DNA of 64,000 nt from Flagellimonas beolgyonensis (GCF_003992615.1 NZ_RZMY01000013.1:1-64000); one strand, 5' to 3'. Shown: positions 43,625 through 52,534, counted from the stretch's first letter. Notes: generated by a model from the letters alone, not told the origin. Numbers and translations: made by a program.

Positions 43625-44716
43625 ATGATTGCTTATTCCCTATTCAAGGAAAAATCCCTATCCGGACGATACATCACTATGGATTTATTAAATGCTACAT
43701 GCTTTTCGAAGCTCAATGCTCCCATTGTGCAAATAGGTAAATCGGTAGATGGGGAAATCTTGAAGGCATTTTCGATAGGAATGGGCGCCAAGAAAGTTTT
43801 GATGTGGTCCCAAATGCACGGTAACGAATCGACCACCACAAAGGCGGTTTGGGACATGGTCAATTTTTTAGGGACACAAGATGAATTGGCCTTGTCCATT
43901 TTGGAACAATGCACATTAATGATAGTCCCAATGCTGAACCCCGATGGCGCAAAAGCCTATACCCGTGTGAACAGTAATCAGATAGACCTTAATAGGGATG
44001 CCAAGGAAAGGTCGCAACCTGAAAGCCAAGCATTACGCCAATTGTTCCAAAACTTTAAACCCCATTTTTGTTTCAACTTGCACGATCAACGCACGTTGTT
44101 CAGCGCTGGAAATGTGGCCAAGCCCGCAACCGTTTCGTTCCTATCCCCAGCGAGTAATAAGGAACGTGACCTTACGCCCAATCGTGAAGTGGCCATGCAG
44201 GTGATCGTTGCCATGAACAATAAGCTTCAAGAATTGATTCCGGGTCAGGTTGGGCGGTATGATGATGGTTTTAATGATAATTGTGTGGGTGACGCTTTTC
44301 AGATGGCGGGTGTTCCGACGATTTTATTTGAAGCAGGACACTATCCGAAGGATTACCAACGGGAGAAAACCCGGGAGTACATCTTTTATGCCCTGGTGGA
44401 AGCGCTGACCACCATTGCAAATAATACTTTCCCCAACTATAGCACATCCGATTATTTCAAAATTCCGGAGAACGAAAAACTTTTCTTTGATATTATAGTG
44501 GATAATGCCAATAGTGTAAATCCGAATATAGAAATAGGGCACAGGATTGGTATACGGTATAAGGAAGTCTTGGAAAAAGGTGCCATTTTGTTCAAACCAG
44601 AAATTGCAGAAATCGGATTATTGACCGAATATTTTGGGCACGAGACTTGGGATTGTTCGGATTCCGTGGAAAACCTGCCTGCCGAAATTATGGACTTGGT
44701 GTTAACAGTCAGCTAA
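43625..44716 (+). CDS. M14-family zinc carboxypeptidase-like protein
   Basis: I start at 43625 because a promoter element overlaps the earlier ATG at 43586; the product has 363 residues. Zinc ligands are in WSQMHGNESTTTKA (HxxE, near residue 60) and the later FNLHDQRTLFS. The general-base glutamate is in ILFEAGHYPKD near residue 240. No signal peptide is present, so it acts in the cytoplasm. Related proteins are widespread in flavobacteria; the peptide substrate is unknown. It is divergent from an XRE regulator. Confidence 0.88.
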   Translation: MIAYSLFKEKSLSGRYITMDLLNATCFSKLNAPIVQIGKSVDGEILKAFSIGMGAKKVLMWSQMHGNESTTTKAVWDMVNFLGTQDELALSILEQCTLMIVPMLNPDGAKAYTRVNSNQIDLNRDAKERSQPESQALRQLFQNFKPHFCFNLHDQRTLFSAGNVAKPATVSFLSPASNKERDLTPNREVAMQVIVAMNNKLQELIPGQVGRYDDGFNDNCVGDAFQMAGVPTILFEAGHYPKDYQREKTREYIFYALVEALTTIANNTFPNYSTSDYFKIPENEKLFFDIIVDNANSVNPNIEIGHRIGIRYKEVLEKGAILFKPEIAEIGLLTEYFGHETWDCSDSVENLPAEIMDLVLTVS

Positions 44717-44794
44717 TAATCAACAAATTCCACTTCTCTCTTGCATTTTATTTAAAAAAGAACCAATTTTATTATGTAAATTTCCTTAATTAAC

Positions 44795-44802
44795 TAATTT
44801 TG
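44795..44802 (+). promoter_or_regulatory. -7 element (TAATTTTG) of the Lrp/AsnC gene
   Basis: TAATTTTG matches TAnnTTTG and ends 16 bases before the ATG at 44819. Confidence 0.5.
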
Positions 44803-44818
44803 TTGAAAATTTCCATAC

Positions 44819-45298
44819 ATGAATAAAGTTAAGCTTGACGAAATCGACCATCAGATATTGGATATGCTGATCGATAATACCCGAACTCCCTTTACCGATA
44901 TTGCCAAGAAATTGTTGATTTCGGCAGGAACAGTTCACGTTAGGGTGAAGAAAATGGAGGAATCTGGCATCATCAAAGGCTCTTCATTGACCTTGGATTA
45001 TGTAAAACTCGGGTATTCCTTCATCGCTTATGTTGGTATTTTTCTTGAGAAAACCCATCAGACCAAATTCGTTCTCGAAAGGCTGAACCAAATACCCTAT
45101 GTGACCGTTGCGCACATTACCACCGGAAAATTCAACATTTTCTGCAAGATCAGGGCCCGCGATACCACCCATGCCAAGAACATCATTTTTAAGATTGATG
45201 ACATTGATGGTATCAGTAGAACGGAAACCATGATTTCCTTGGAAGAAAGCATCAACGACAAAAAGCGTTTGATGCATACTATTTTCAACGAACTTTAA
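44819..45298 (+). CDS. Lrp/AsnC-family transcriptional regulator
   Basis: The 159 residues begin with KLDEIDHQILDMLIDNTRTP and a winged HTH (FTDIAKKLLISAGTVHVRVKKM). The RAM/effector domain follows at about 70-150, with HITTGKFNIFCKIRARD. It probably senses an amino acid or related metabolite. It has its own -7 element and is followed 15 bases later by a DinB-family gene that may share its transcript. Confidence 0.93.
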   Translation: MNKVKLDEIDHQILDMLIDNTRTPFTDIAKKLLISAGTVHVRVKKMEESGIIKGSSLTLDYVKLGYSFIAYVGIFLEKTHQTKFVLERLNQIPYVTVAHITTGKFNIFCKIRARDTTHAKNIIFKIDDIDGISRTETMISLEESINDKKRLMHTIFNEL

Positions 45299-45313
45299 TT
45301 AGGTCGTTTAACC

Positions 45314-45838
45314 ATGTTTACCTCAGAACTTCCCACTTCTGAATACAATCCGTATTACCACACCTATATTTTGGCCTTGGGAGAAGTAGAACTCATGGCC
45401 GAATTGGAAAATGGCAAGAAGAAATTTTTTGCACTCATGGAAAGTTTTCCAGAGGAGAAGTTGGGCCATGCTTACGCTGAAGGCAAATGGACCTTGGCGG
45501 AATCTTTGGTTCACATGTTGGATACGGAGCGGGTTTTTCAATACAGGGCGCTTCGTTTTGCAAGAAACGACAAGACCGATCTCCCTGGTTTTGATCAAGA
45601 TGCCTATGTTCCGAATTCCAATGCTGCGAACCGGACCAAAGCCGATATACTGGAAGAATATAAAGCCGTACGCGAGTCTACACTAACGCTTTTTCGCTCT
45701 TTTTCCGATGAAGTGCTGGAACGTAGGGGCGTGGCAAGTGGCTCACAAATGAGTGTACGTGCCTTGGGCTATATTATCTGTGGGCACCAGGCCCATCATG
45801 TAAAAATTGCAAGGGAAAGATACTTGAAGGATCAGTAA
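45314..45838 (+). CDS. DinB/YfiT-family protein
   Basis: The 174-residue four-helix protein shows the DinB metal-site arrangement: SLVHMLDTERVFQYRALRFAR at about 56-76 (in outline) and the C-terminal YIICGHQAHHVKIARERYL with His ligands. Family members are metal-dependent, often thiol-related transferases, but the substrate is unknown. Its last seven bases overlap the 3' end of the converging gene. Confidence 0.88.
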   Translation: MFTSELPTSEYNPYYHTYILALGEVELMAELENGKKKFFALMESFPEEKLGHAYAEGKWTLAESLVHMLDTERVFQYRALRFARNDKTDLPGFDQDAYVPNSNAANRTKADILEEYKAVRESTLTLFRSFSDEVLERRGVASGSQMSVRALGYIICGHQAHHVKIARERYLKDQ

Positions 45839-46167
45839 TCGGATTCTGAATCCACATCCTCGCTATCAAAATCAGTGTTCCGGAACGAATCCTCATCAAA
45901 TTCCGATACTGCTTCGGGAACAAGGTCTTTTTCCAATTCCTTTTCGATGGTTTCCTCAAAATTGGCAATAAAGTTGGAAAGGCTCTTGCTGATTTTCACC
46001 AGATATACCGTATCATCCGTTCTGATTTCCACTGCCTCGATAACCTCCCCATTCGGTTTTTTGATGGTAATGATGTCATCATCGCCATAACCATCTGGAT
46101 AGGAATCAATTAGAATTGATGCCGCTGTGTGGTCGAGTTTCTTGTAATCGATCAAAATTCGTTTCAT
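45832..46167 (-). CDS. Acidic hypothetical protein (111 aa)
   Basis: A soluble protein with N-terminal MKRILIDYKKLDHTAAS, a central GYGDDDIITIKKPNGE and a strongly acidic, disordered-looking tail (about residues 78-111, mostly D, E and S). I have seen such proteins only in flavobacteria and know no role. It converges on the DinB gene with a seven-base overlap of the two stops. Confidence 0.7.
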   Translation of the reverse strand: MKRILIDYKKLDHTAASILIDSYPDGYGDDDIITIKKPNGEVIEAVEIRTDDTVYLVKISKSLSNFIANFEETIEKELEKDLVPEAVSEFDEDSFRNTDFDSEDVDSESDY

Positions 46168-46262
46168 AATGGTTAGTTATTTGTTTGTTTCCCTAATCTA
46201 GGGATTTTCGAATTTGATGGATTCAAAGAGTTGCGAACGCAAAAAAATAGTATATGAAGCCG

Positions 46263-47318
46263 CTAATCCATGTAGTAAGCAAAGGCTTTAAGAATCAAAT
46301 TTTCAGGCACTTTAATATCGGTCACAGCGTTTCCAATACCGTGCAATAGCACAAAATTGACATCGCCGTGCGAGTTTTTCTTGTCATACTTCAGCAGTTT
46401 CATAATGGCATCGATATCGTGCTCATTAAAACTCACCCGATCAAAATAGTGCAGGAAGGTCGTTTTGATCTCGTCAAGGGATAAACGGGACAACCCTTGC
46501 AGTTCGTGGGATAGATAGGCTTCCAATATCATCCCAATGGCAATGGCCTCGCCATGCAGCAGTGTTTTTTTATCGTAATTCTCCAAGCAATACGATTCGA
46601 TGGCATGGCCCAGAGTGTGTCCGAAATTGAGGATCTTGCGTAGCCCTTGTTCTGTTGGGTCGATCATGACCACTTCATTTTTAAGTGCTATGGACCGCTG
46701 AATGTTTGTTGGATCGGAAAAGGCTCCTTCATTTTTAAGTACATCCCAATATTCGGCATCCTTGATCAATCCGTGTTTCAACATTTCGGCAAAGCCGCTG
46801 ATCACCTGTCTGTTTTCCAACGTTTTTAAAAACTCTGGGAAAACAAGCACCATTTGGGGCTGGTTGATCACCCCAATCTGGTTTTTAAGGGAACCTAGGT
46901 CCACACCGGTTTTGCCACCAACAGAGGCGTCCACCATGGATAGCAGGGTAGTGGGGATATTGATGAAATCGATGCCCCTTTTAAAAGTGGAGGCCACAAA
47001 TCCGCCCATATCGGTGAGCACACCTCCACCAAGGTTGATCAAGAGGCTTTTTCGATCGCCATCAAAATTGGACAATTGCTCCCAAAGGCTTAAACAGGTG
47101 TGTATGTGCTTTTGTTCCTCACCAGACTTGATTTCCAGTATTTCGTCAATGTGTCCGGTAAAGGTTTTACTGAATTCCGGTAAACAAAATTTTCGGGTGT
47201 TTTCATCCACCAAAACAAAAATTTTGGAATAGTTCTTCTTTTCAACATGCTGATTCAGTGCAGCCTGGGCCAAGGCACCAATGTGGACTTCGTAGGATTG
47301 TGATTTTACCGACTCCAT
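46263..47318 (-). CDS. aroB: 3-dehydroquinate synthase
   Basis: Second step of the shikimate pathway, converting DAHP to 3-dehydroquinate with NAD and a divalent metal. The 351 residues include the NAD/substrate region LINLGGGVLTDMGGFVAST near 91-108, GKTGVDLGSLKNQIGV, and metal ligands in HGEAIAIGM and GHTLGHAIE. It is divergent from the proline dehydrogenase gene and not clustered with other aro genes here. Confidence 0.96.
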   Translation of the reverse strand: MESVKSQSYEVHIGALAQAALNQHVEKKNYSKIFVLVDENTRKFCLPEFSKTFTGHIDEILEIKSGEEQKHIHTCLSLWEQLSNFDGDRKSLLINLGGGVLTDMGGFVASTFKRGIDFINIPTTLLSMVDASVGGKTGVDLGSLKNQIGVINQPQMVLVFPEFLKTLENRQVISGFAEMLKHGLIKDAEYWDVLKNEGAFSDPTNIQRSIALKNEVVMIDPTEQGLRKILNFGHTLGHAIESYCLENYDKKTLLHGEAIAIGMILEAYLSHELQGLSRLSLDEIKTTFLHYFDRVSFNEHDIDAIMKLLKYDKKNSHGDVNFVLLHGIGNAVTDIKVPENLILKAFAYYMD

Positions 47319-47378
47319 AATTCAAATTACTACGCTAAATAAAGATTATTTTATAGAAATGATTCTGTTTTCCGTACT

Positions 47379-47386
47379 TATATTTG
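47379..47386 (+). promoter_or_regulatory. -7 element (TATATTTG) of the proline dehydrogenase gene
   Basis: TATATTTG ends 23 bases before the ATG at 47410 and lies inside the longer open frame, which supports the downstream start. Confidence 0.5.
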
Positions 47387-47409
47387 AATCATTAAATGGA
47401 ATACAAATA

Positions 47410-48582
47410 ATGCAACCCAATTTTGAGAATACCGCAATAGCGTTCGAGCTAAAATCCGACTCCCAACTGGAGCGAGCCTACTTTCTTTTTAAGATGATCG
47501 CCAACGAACCCTTGGTCCGTATCGGCACTGCCGTGACCAATTTTGCCATTAAGGCCCATTTGCCCGTGGAAGGGTTGATCAGGGCCACGGTGTTCGATCA
47601 CTTTTGTGGTGGTGTCAACGAAGAGGATTGCCTGCCCATTATCGACAAAATGTACGAGAAAGGTGTGTGTTCCATATTGGATTATTCGGCCGAAGGCAAG
47701 GAAGTGGACAATCAATTTGATTTTGCCATGGAGAAGACGTTGGAAGTGTTGGACTTTGTAAAGGAAAAAGATGCGATTCCCTTTGCCGTGTTCAAACCAA
47801 CGGGCTTTGGCAGGTTCAAATTGTTCGAAATGATGAGTGCGGGGCTCGAGTTGACCGATGACCAGCAAGCGGAATGGAACCGCATTGTGAACCGCTACGA
47901 AAAAGTTTGCAAAAAGGCCCACGACCTGGATGTGGCCTTATTGATCGACGCCGAGGAAAGTTGGATGCAAAAAGCGGCCGATGACCTTGTATTGAAAATG
48001 ATGCGCAAATACAATAAAGAAAAGGCCATTGTTTTCAATACTTTCCAAATGTACCGATGGGACCGAATGGAATACATTAAACAAGTCCATCAACTGGCCA
48101 AGGAAGAGGGCTTTAAATATGGTGCCAAGGTGGTTCGCGGGGCCTACATGGAAAAAGAAAATGAAAGAGCGCAGGAAAAAGGGTATCCCACCCCCATATG
48201 CAAATCCAAAAAGGAAACTGACGAAAATTTTGATGCGGCCATTCAGTATTTAATGGACCATCTGGATATTTTCACGGTGTTTTCAGGTACGCACAATGAA
48301 CAAAGTTGCCATAAATTGGTTTCCCTGATGGCTGAAAAGAAATTGGATCCAAATGACAATAGTGTTTGGTTTGGCCAATTGTTCGGCATGAGCGACCATA
48401 TCACCTACAATTTGGCGGCAGCTGGTTACAATGCCGTTAAATATGTACCCTACGGGCCGGTAAGGGATGTAATGCCCTATTTGATCAGAAGGGCAGAGGA
48501 GAATACCTCTGTGGCCGGACAAACATCACGAGAATTGGCTTTGTTGCAGAAGGAACGTAAACGAAGAAAGTTGGATGATTAA
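47410..48582 (+). CDS. Proline dehydrogenase
   Basis: A FAD enzyme oxidising proline to pyrroline-5-carboxylate. I start at 47410 (MQPNFENTAIAF), giving 390 residues. The beta-alpha barrel contains GVCSILDYSAEGKE, AVFKPTGFGRF, LLIDAEESWMQ, KVVRGAYMEKENERA and the C-terminal YGPVRDVMPYLIRRAEEN, which carries the arginines that bind the proline carboxylate. It is the monofunctional type; no P5C dehydrogenase is adjacent. Confidence 0.94.
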   Translation: MQPNFENTAIAFELKSDSQLERAYFLFKMIANEPLVRIGTAVTNFAIKAHLPVEGLIRATVFDHFCGGVNEEDCLPIIDKMYEKGVCSILDYSAEGKEVDNQFDFAMEKTLEVLDFVKEKDAIPFAVFKPTGFGRFKLFEMMSAGLELTDDQQAEWNRIVNRYEKVCKKAHDLDVALLIDAEESWMQKAADDLVLKMMRKYNKEKAIVFNTFQMYRWDRMEYIKQVHQLAKEEGFKYGAKVVRGAYMEKENERAQEKGYPTPICKSKKETDENFDAAIQYLMDHLDIFTVFSGTHNEQSCHKLVSLMAEKKLDPNDNSVWFGQLFGMSDHITYNLAAAGYNAVKYVPYGPVRDVMPYLIRRAEENTSVAGQTSRELALLQKERKRRKLDD

Positions 48583-48642
48583 TCCTTATAATCCACCAAT
48601 CCCTAGGTTTTAAAATAGTTTAATACCAAAAAAATCAAATCA

Positions 48643-48674
48643 GATTTATAAATCCGACGTGAGATTTATAAATC
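48643..48674. promoter_or_regulatory. Tandem 12-bp palindromes upstream of the peptide-export operon
   Basis: GATTTATAAATC, itself a perfect palindrome, occurs at 48643-48654 and again at 48663-48674. The copies are exactly 20 bp apart, so both face the same side of the helix. They lie 50-80 bases before the HlyD ATG, over or just upstream of a weak promoter-like AATTTTTG at 48693-48700. This is a likely operator pair for a dimeric regulator. Confidence 0.6.
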
Positions 48675-48723
48675 GCACCAACCTTCATTTGCAATTTTTG
48701 CTTTTTGCGGGGACATTTAGTCC

Positions 48724-49893
48724 ATGCAAATATTTCCGAAAGAAATCATAGAGAATACCATACAAGCATATTTACCCAAAAACGGTGTGAAAAGCATGGC
48801 TATTTATGGTCTTTTGCTGGGTTCCGTATTGTTGGCCATTGTAGCCTTGCCTTTCATTAAGGTAAAAGTATATACGTCCGCCAACGGGATTATAAAACCG
48901 ACCATAGAGCGAGCTGCCGTTTCAAGCCTTAATTCGGGGAAAGTCCTATTGACCAATATTGAAGACAATAAATACGTAAAAAAGGGAGATATTTTACTTG
49001 TGTTGGAAAGCAATGTGCTCTCAGAGCAAATTGCCCTGACTGAATACGATTCTGAAAGATTATCGGAACAGATTAAGGATTTAAAGTATCTGCTCAATAC
49101 AGCGTCAATACAAAAGGATAGCATTCGTTCTTCAAAATATCAAAAAGAGTACTTCCATTTTTTGGAAAAATCAAATGAATACTTAACTCGTATAAAAAAA
49201 TTAAGGATAGATTTTGAAAGGAACCACAAACTCTTGTTGAAGGGTGTTATTGCCAGAGTGGAGTTTGAGAATGTAAAATTGGATTATGATTTGGCAAGGA
49301 ATGCCTACGGCCAATTTAGGAAACAGCAAACAAATTCATGGCAGACCAGTTTAACAGAAATGGAGCACCAACTAAGGATCTCGCAAAACAAAAATGCACA
49401 ATACAGGGAAAGTAAAAAGGAATATGTTGTTACTGCACCTATCAGTGGATCATTGATCAATATTTCAGGAATTGAACGCGGAAGTATTGTTACTTCAGGA
49501 ATTGCCCTTGCTGAAATTTCCCCAGATACAGAATTATTGGCCGAATGCTACATAAGCCCATTGGATATCGGTTTGATCGATAAAACTAAGTCGGTAAACT
49601 TTCAAATTGATGCCTTCAACTACAACCAATGGGGAATTGCAACCGGAAACATCCAGGAAATATCGAAAGATATAATCTTTATGGACAATCAACCTGTTTT
49701 TAAAATGCGCTGTAAAATCAACGAGACATTTTTACAACTTAAGAATGGAACAAAGGGGAGCATAAAAAAGGGAATGACTTTCAATGCAAGGTTTGAACTT
49801 ACTGAACGGACATTATATCAATTATTATATGACAAAGTTGATAATTGGATGAACCCGGATTTACAGCATGACCCAATCACTTCCAACAATTGA
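48724..49893 (+). CDS. HlyD-family membrane fusion protein of a peptide exporter
   Basis: The 389 residues have a short cytoplasmic N-terminus, one membrane helix at about 24-43, a lipoyl/barrel-sandwich half (YTSANGIIKPTIERAAVSS) and a helical hairpin at about 95-220. The return beta domain contains VVTAPISGSLINISG near 240. It would link the inner-membrane peptidase-ABC exporter to an outer-membrane channel. The exporter gene follows after one base, in the same operon. Two palindromes upstream suggest regulation. Base composition is more AT-rich than in the preceding genes. Confidence 0.9.
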   Translation: MQIFPKEIIENTIQAYLPKNGVKSMAIYGLLLGSVLLAIVALPFIKVKVYTSANGIIKPTIERAAVSSLNSGKVLLTNIEDNKYVKKGDILLVLESNVLSEQIALTEYDSERLSEQIKDLKYLLNTASIQKDSIRSSKYQKEYFHFLEKSNEYLTRIKKLRIDFERNHKLLLKGVIARVEFENVKLDYDLARNAYGQFRKQQTNSWQTSLTEMEHQLRISQNKNAQYRESKKEYVVTAPISGSLINISGIERGSIVTSGIALAEISPDTELLAECYISPLDIGLIDKTKSVNFQIDAFNYNQWGIATGNIQEISKDIIFMDNQPVFKMRCKINETFLQLKNGTKGSIKKGMTFNARFELTERTLYQLLYDKVDNWMNPDLQHDPITSNN

Positions 49894-49894
49894 A

Positions 49895-51076
49895 ATGGTA
49901 AAAATCAATATAAAACAACATGATATTACAGACTGCGGTGCAGCTTGTTTAGCTTCTATATCAGCACATTATAGATTTCAAATTCCCATTTCCAGAATTC
50001 GGCAATATGCAGGTACAGATAAAAAGGGAACAAATGTTTATGGACTTATTAAGGCTGCAGAAAAATTGGGATTTGAAGCCAAGGGTGTTCGAGGTGATTT
50101 TGAAAGCTTATTTAAAATTCCAAAACCGGCAATTGCCCATATCATTGTCAAGGAACAATTGCATCATTTTGTCGTAATCTATGAAACGGGCAAAAACCAC
50201 ATTAAGGTGATGGATCCCGGTTCTGGCAAATTGGAAAAATACTCCCATGAAGATTTCAAAAAAGTATGGACAGGTGTTCTCGTACTTTTATTGCCCAGCG
50301 AAGATTTTAAAAAAGGAAATGAAAAAGTGTCTGTCTTTAAGCGGTTTTGGTTTCTGTTGCGGCCGCATAGGGGCGTCCTCTTTCAAGCCTTTATTGGCGC
50401 TTTGGTCTATACGCTATTGGGTTTTTCAACTTCAATTTATATCCAGAAAATCACGGACCATGTTTTGGTCAATGGCAATATTCAATTACTTAATTTGTTG
50501 AGTACAATAATGGTGATCCTATTGGTGGTTCAACTTTTTATCGGGTATTATAAGGATACTTTTCTGTTAAAGACTGGTCAACAGATAGATGCGCGATTGA
50601 TACTGGGGTATTACAAGCACTTATTGAAGCTTCCTCAACAATTTTTTGACACCATGCGGGTAGGGGAGATCATATCTCGAATCAACGATGCGGTCAAGAT
50701 CAGAAACTTTATCAATGGTGTATCGTTGAACTTAACAGTAAACGTCCTAATCGTTATTTTTTCATTTGCCCTAATGTTCACCTATTATTGGAAATTGGCC
50801 TTGATCATGCTCATCATTGTCCCTATCTATCTTGCCTTATATTGGGTAGTGAACAGGTTGAACAAAAAAGTGGAACGTCGGGTGATGGAAAATGCCGCCG
50901 AACTTGAAAGTCAGTTGGTGGAATCACTCAATGCGGTTGGAACGATTAAAAGGTTTGGGTTGGAAGACTTTGCCAATGTTAAAACCGAAACACGTTTCAT
51001 TACATTGTTAAAAACAGGATACAAATCTGCCTTGAACTTTATTTTTTCCCAAACGTCTTCCAAGGTCATTGCATAG
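49895..51076 (+). CDS. 5' fragment: C39 peptidase plus most of the membrane domain
   Basis: Residues 1-393 before the TAG. The peptidase domain (about 1-135) keeps the complete catalytic set: oxyanion Gln8, Cys14 in ITDCGAACL, the His in QLHHFVVIY near 89 and the Asp in KVMDPGSG near 105. Transmembrane helices follow from about residue 155 (VLFQAFIGALVYTLLGF). On its own this piece could fold as a membrane-anchored leader peptidase without ATPase, so some processing without export is conceivable. Confidence 0.7.
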   Translation: MVKINIKQHDITDCGAACLASISAHYRFQIPISRIRQYAGTDKKGTNVYGLIKAAEKLGFEAKGVRGDFESLFKIPKPAIAHIIVKEQLHHFVVIYETGKNHIKVMDPGSGKLEKYSHEDFKKVWTGVLVLLLPSEDFKKGNEKVSVFKRFWFLLRPHRGVLFQAFIGALVYTLLGFSTSIYIQKITDHVLVNGNIQLLNLLSTIMVILLVVQLFIGYYKDTFLLKTGQQIDARLILGYYKHLLKLPQQFFDTMRVGEIISRINDAVKIRNFINGVSLNLTVNVLIVIFSFALMFTYYWKLALIMLIIVPIYLALYWVVNRLNKKVERRVMENAAELESQLVESLNAVGTIKRFGLEDFANVKTETRFITLLKTGYKSALNFIFSQTSSKVIA

Positions 51077-51115
51077 GTATTTGTTATCATCCTACTTTGG
51101 ACTGGATCGGGTTTT

Positions 51116-52072
51116 GTGATTGAACGACAGATAAGTCCAGGGGAGCTACTCTCATTTTATGCCATCATAGGATATTTTACAGGTCCCTTGGGTAGTCTGA
51201 TCGGGGCGAACAAAGAAATTCAAAATGCGTTGATTGCTGCCGACCGCCTTTTTGAGATCATGGATTTGGAGCGGGAAGAAGATGGTGACAAAATCAGTCT
51301 CACCCAAGATAAAATCGGTGATATAACCTTCTCAGAAGTTTCTTTTCAGTATGGGACAAGGGTCGAAGTCTTTAAAAATTCAAACCTGACCATTCAAAAG
51401 GGCAAGATAACTGCCTTTGTGGGGGAAAGTGGTTCGGGAAAATCGACCCTTGTATCCCTTATCCAAAACATTTATCCGATCCAAAAAGGAAAAATTCGGA
51501 TTGGGGACATAGATATCAGTCACTTGGAGAACCTGAGCGTTCGAGAATTGGTGAGCGTGGTCCCTCAAAAAATTGATCTTTTTGCAGGAAACGTAATTGA
51601 GAATATTGCAGTGGGGGAACTCCAGCCCAACTACGAAAAAGTATACAGAATCTGCAAAGAGATTGGAATTTTGGAGTTTATCGAAAGTCTACCTCATAAT
51701 TTTAACACCTATTTGGGTGAAAATGGTGCCACTTTGTCCGGAGGACAAAAACAGCGGATTGCCATTGCGAGGGCATTATACAAGGATCCTGAAATTTTGG
51801 TGCTGGATGAAGCCACCTCTTCATTGGACGGCAGTTCGGAGAATTACGTACAAAAAACAGTACGCAATTTACGGTTAAAGGGTAAAACAGTGATCATCAT
51901 TGCCCATAGATTGAGCACAGTGATCCATGCAGACAAAATAGTGGTGTTGGACAAAGGACAGGTATTGGAAGAAGGCTCCCATGACGAACTTTTTGAAGCC
52001 AAAGGAGCTTATTTTAATTTATGGCAACAACAGTTTCCATCGTTTTTGTCCGTGTTAAAACCTATTTACTAA
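51116..52072 (+). CDS. 3' fragment: last membrane helix and ATP-binding domain
   Basis: The same frame continues after the stop; a GTG at 51116 is the first possible restart. The ATPase is intact: Walker A GESGSGKST, Q-loop VVPQKIDLFAG, signature LSGGQKQRIAIARALY, Walker B ILVLDEATSSLD and switch AHRLST. There is no ribosome binding site that I can identify before the GTG. It would be functional only if joined to the membrane half by read-through or if expressed separately and assembled. Confidence 0.65.
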   Translation: MIERQISPGELLSFYAIIGYFTGPLGSLIGANKEIQNALIAADRLFEIMDLEREEDGDKISLTQDKIGDITFSEVSFQYGTRVEVFKNSNLTIQKGKITAFVGESGSGKSTLVSLIQNIYPIQKGKIRIGDIDISHLENLSVRELVSVVPQKIDLFAGNVIENIAVGELQPNYEKVYRICKEIGILEFIESLPHNFNTYLGENGATLSGGQKQRIAIARALYKDPEILVLDEATSSLDGSSENYVQKTVRNLRLKGKTVIIIAHRLSTVIHADKIVVLDKGQVLEEGSHDELFEAKGAYFNLWQQQFPSFLSVLKPIY

Positions 52073-52080
52073 TGATATAA

Positions 52081-52404
52081 ATGTTTAACAGTATGGCAAA
52101 ATTGACCCAGCAAATAGCATTAATGGAGCGTATGGATCAATTGATCCGGTTAAAGGCAACAGGCAGGCCAAGGCAATTGGCTAAACGATTGAATGTATCG
52201 GAGGCTACCGTGTTTCGAATGATTGAGACCATGAAAGAAATGAATGCGCCCATTTGTTATGACTTGGTAAGGCAAAGCTATGTATATACTGAAAGTACCC
52301 GATTTAAATGTGGTTTTTATGTAGAGGATTTGGATGATGTGACGGAAAAGAACCTTTCTGGAGGATATAGTTTTTCCAATATGGAGCAAGTGCTCGCATT
52401 TTAA
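52081..52404 (+). CDS. Small HTH (DeoR/WYL-like) protein of the peptide cluster
   Basis: The product has 107 residues (103 if it starts at the ATG at 52093). The N-terminal half is an HTH_11-type winged helix: MERMDQLIRLKATGRPRQLAKRL then NVSEATVFRMIETMKEM (both in outline). The C-terminal half (YDLVRQSYVYTESTRFKCGFYV) is the short wing region, with no WYL ligand domain. It begins 8 bases after the exporter. Small HTH proteins of this kind accompany peptide export genes in Bacteroidota. It may bind the palindromes upstream of the operon or the 22-bp element downstream; neither is shown. Confidence 0.82.
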   Translation: MFNSMAKLTQQIALMERMDQLIRLKATGRPRQLAKRLNVSEATVFRMIETMKEMNAPICYDLVRQSYVYTESTRFKCGFYVEDLDDVTEKNLSGGYSFSNMEQVLAF

Positions 52405-52418
52405 CAATTTTATTTTCT

Positions 52419-52439
52419 TACTCTCATTTTTTGAGAGTA
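52419..52439. promoter_or_regulatory. Perfect hairpin/palindrome after the HTH gene
   Basis: TACTCTCA at 52419-52426 and TGAGAGTA at 52432-52439 form an 8-bp inverted repeat around five T. No T tract follows on either strand, so it is not a standard terminator. Its right arm overlaps the 22-bp element at 52433. Confidence 0.45.
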
Positions 52440-52454
52440 TCAATCCCCATATTT
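52433..52454 (+). promoter_or_regulatory. 22-bp shared element, copy 1 (before the precursor peptides)
   Basis: The sequence GAGAGTAT followed by CAATCCCCATATTT matches the copy at 54179-54200 in 19 of 22 positions, with 11 consecutive identical bases (TCAATCCCCAT). It is 80 bases before the first precursor ATG. Same orientation and similar distance to a start in both copies suggest a regulator binding site. Confidence 0.55.
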
Positions 52455-52534
52455 AAAAGGTAATACAAAGCGGCGCGCAACAGAATTCCTGGCTTTGGTT
52501 GCAAGAATCAATGTTTAATTAAAAAATAACACTT

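Larger units (their letters stand above)
49895..52072 (+). pseudogene. C39-peptidase ABC exporter (PCAT) interrupted by one in-frame TAG
   Basis: Read through one codon, this frame encodes a 725-position peptidase-containing ABC transporter of normal length. It has an N-terminal C39 peptidase, a six-helix membrane domain and a C-terminal ATPase. Codon 394 is TAG (51074-51076) and lies within membrane helix sequence (KVIA-stop-VFVIILLW). Both sides keep the same frame, and no other defect is seen. Such transporters cut double-glycine leaders and export the peptide; two suitable precursors lie 0.5 kb downstream. The stop may be a recent mutation, an assembly error or suppressed. I start at 49895, one base after the HlyD stop; an ATG at 49868 is also in frame. 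Confidence 0.85.

Noticed and set aside
51061..51120. A frameshift rather than a nonsense codon in the exporter
   Set aside because: Translation continues in the same frame on both sides of the TAG with membrane-helix sequence intact, so only the single codon is at fault.
52419..52439. Reading the hairpin after the HTH gene as a normal terminator
   Set aside because: There is no T tract after the stem on either strand; an operator or mRNA structure is at least as likely.
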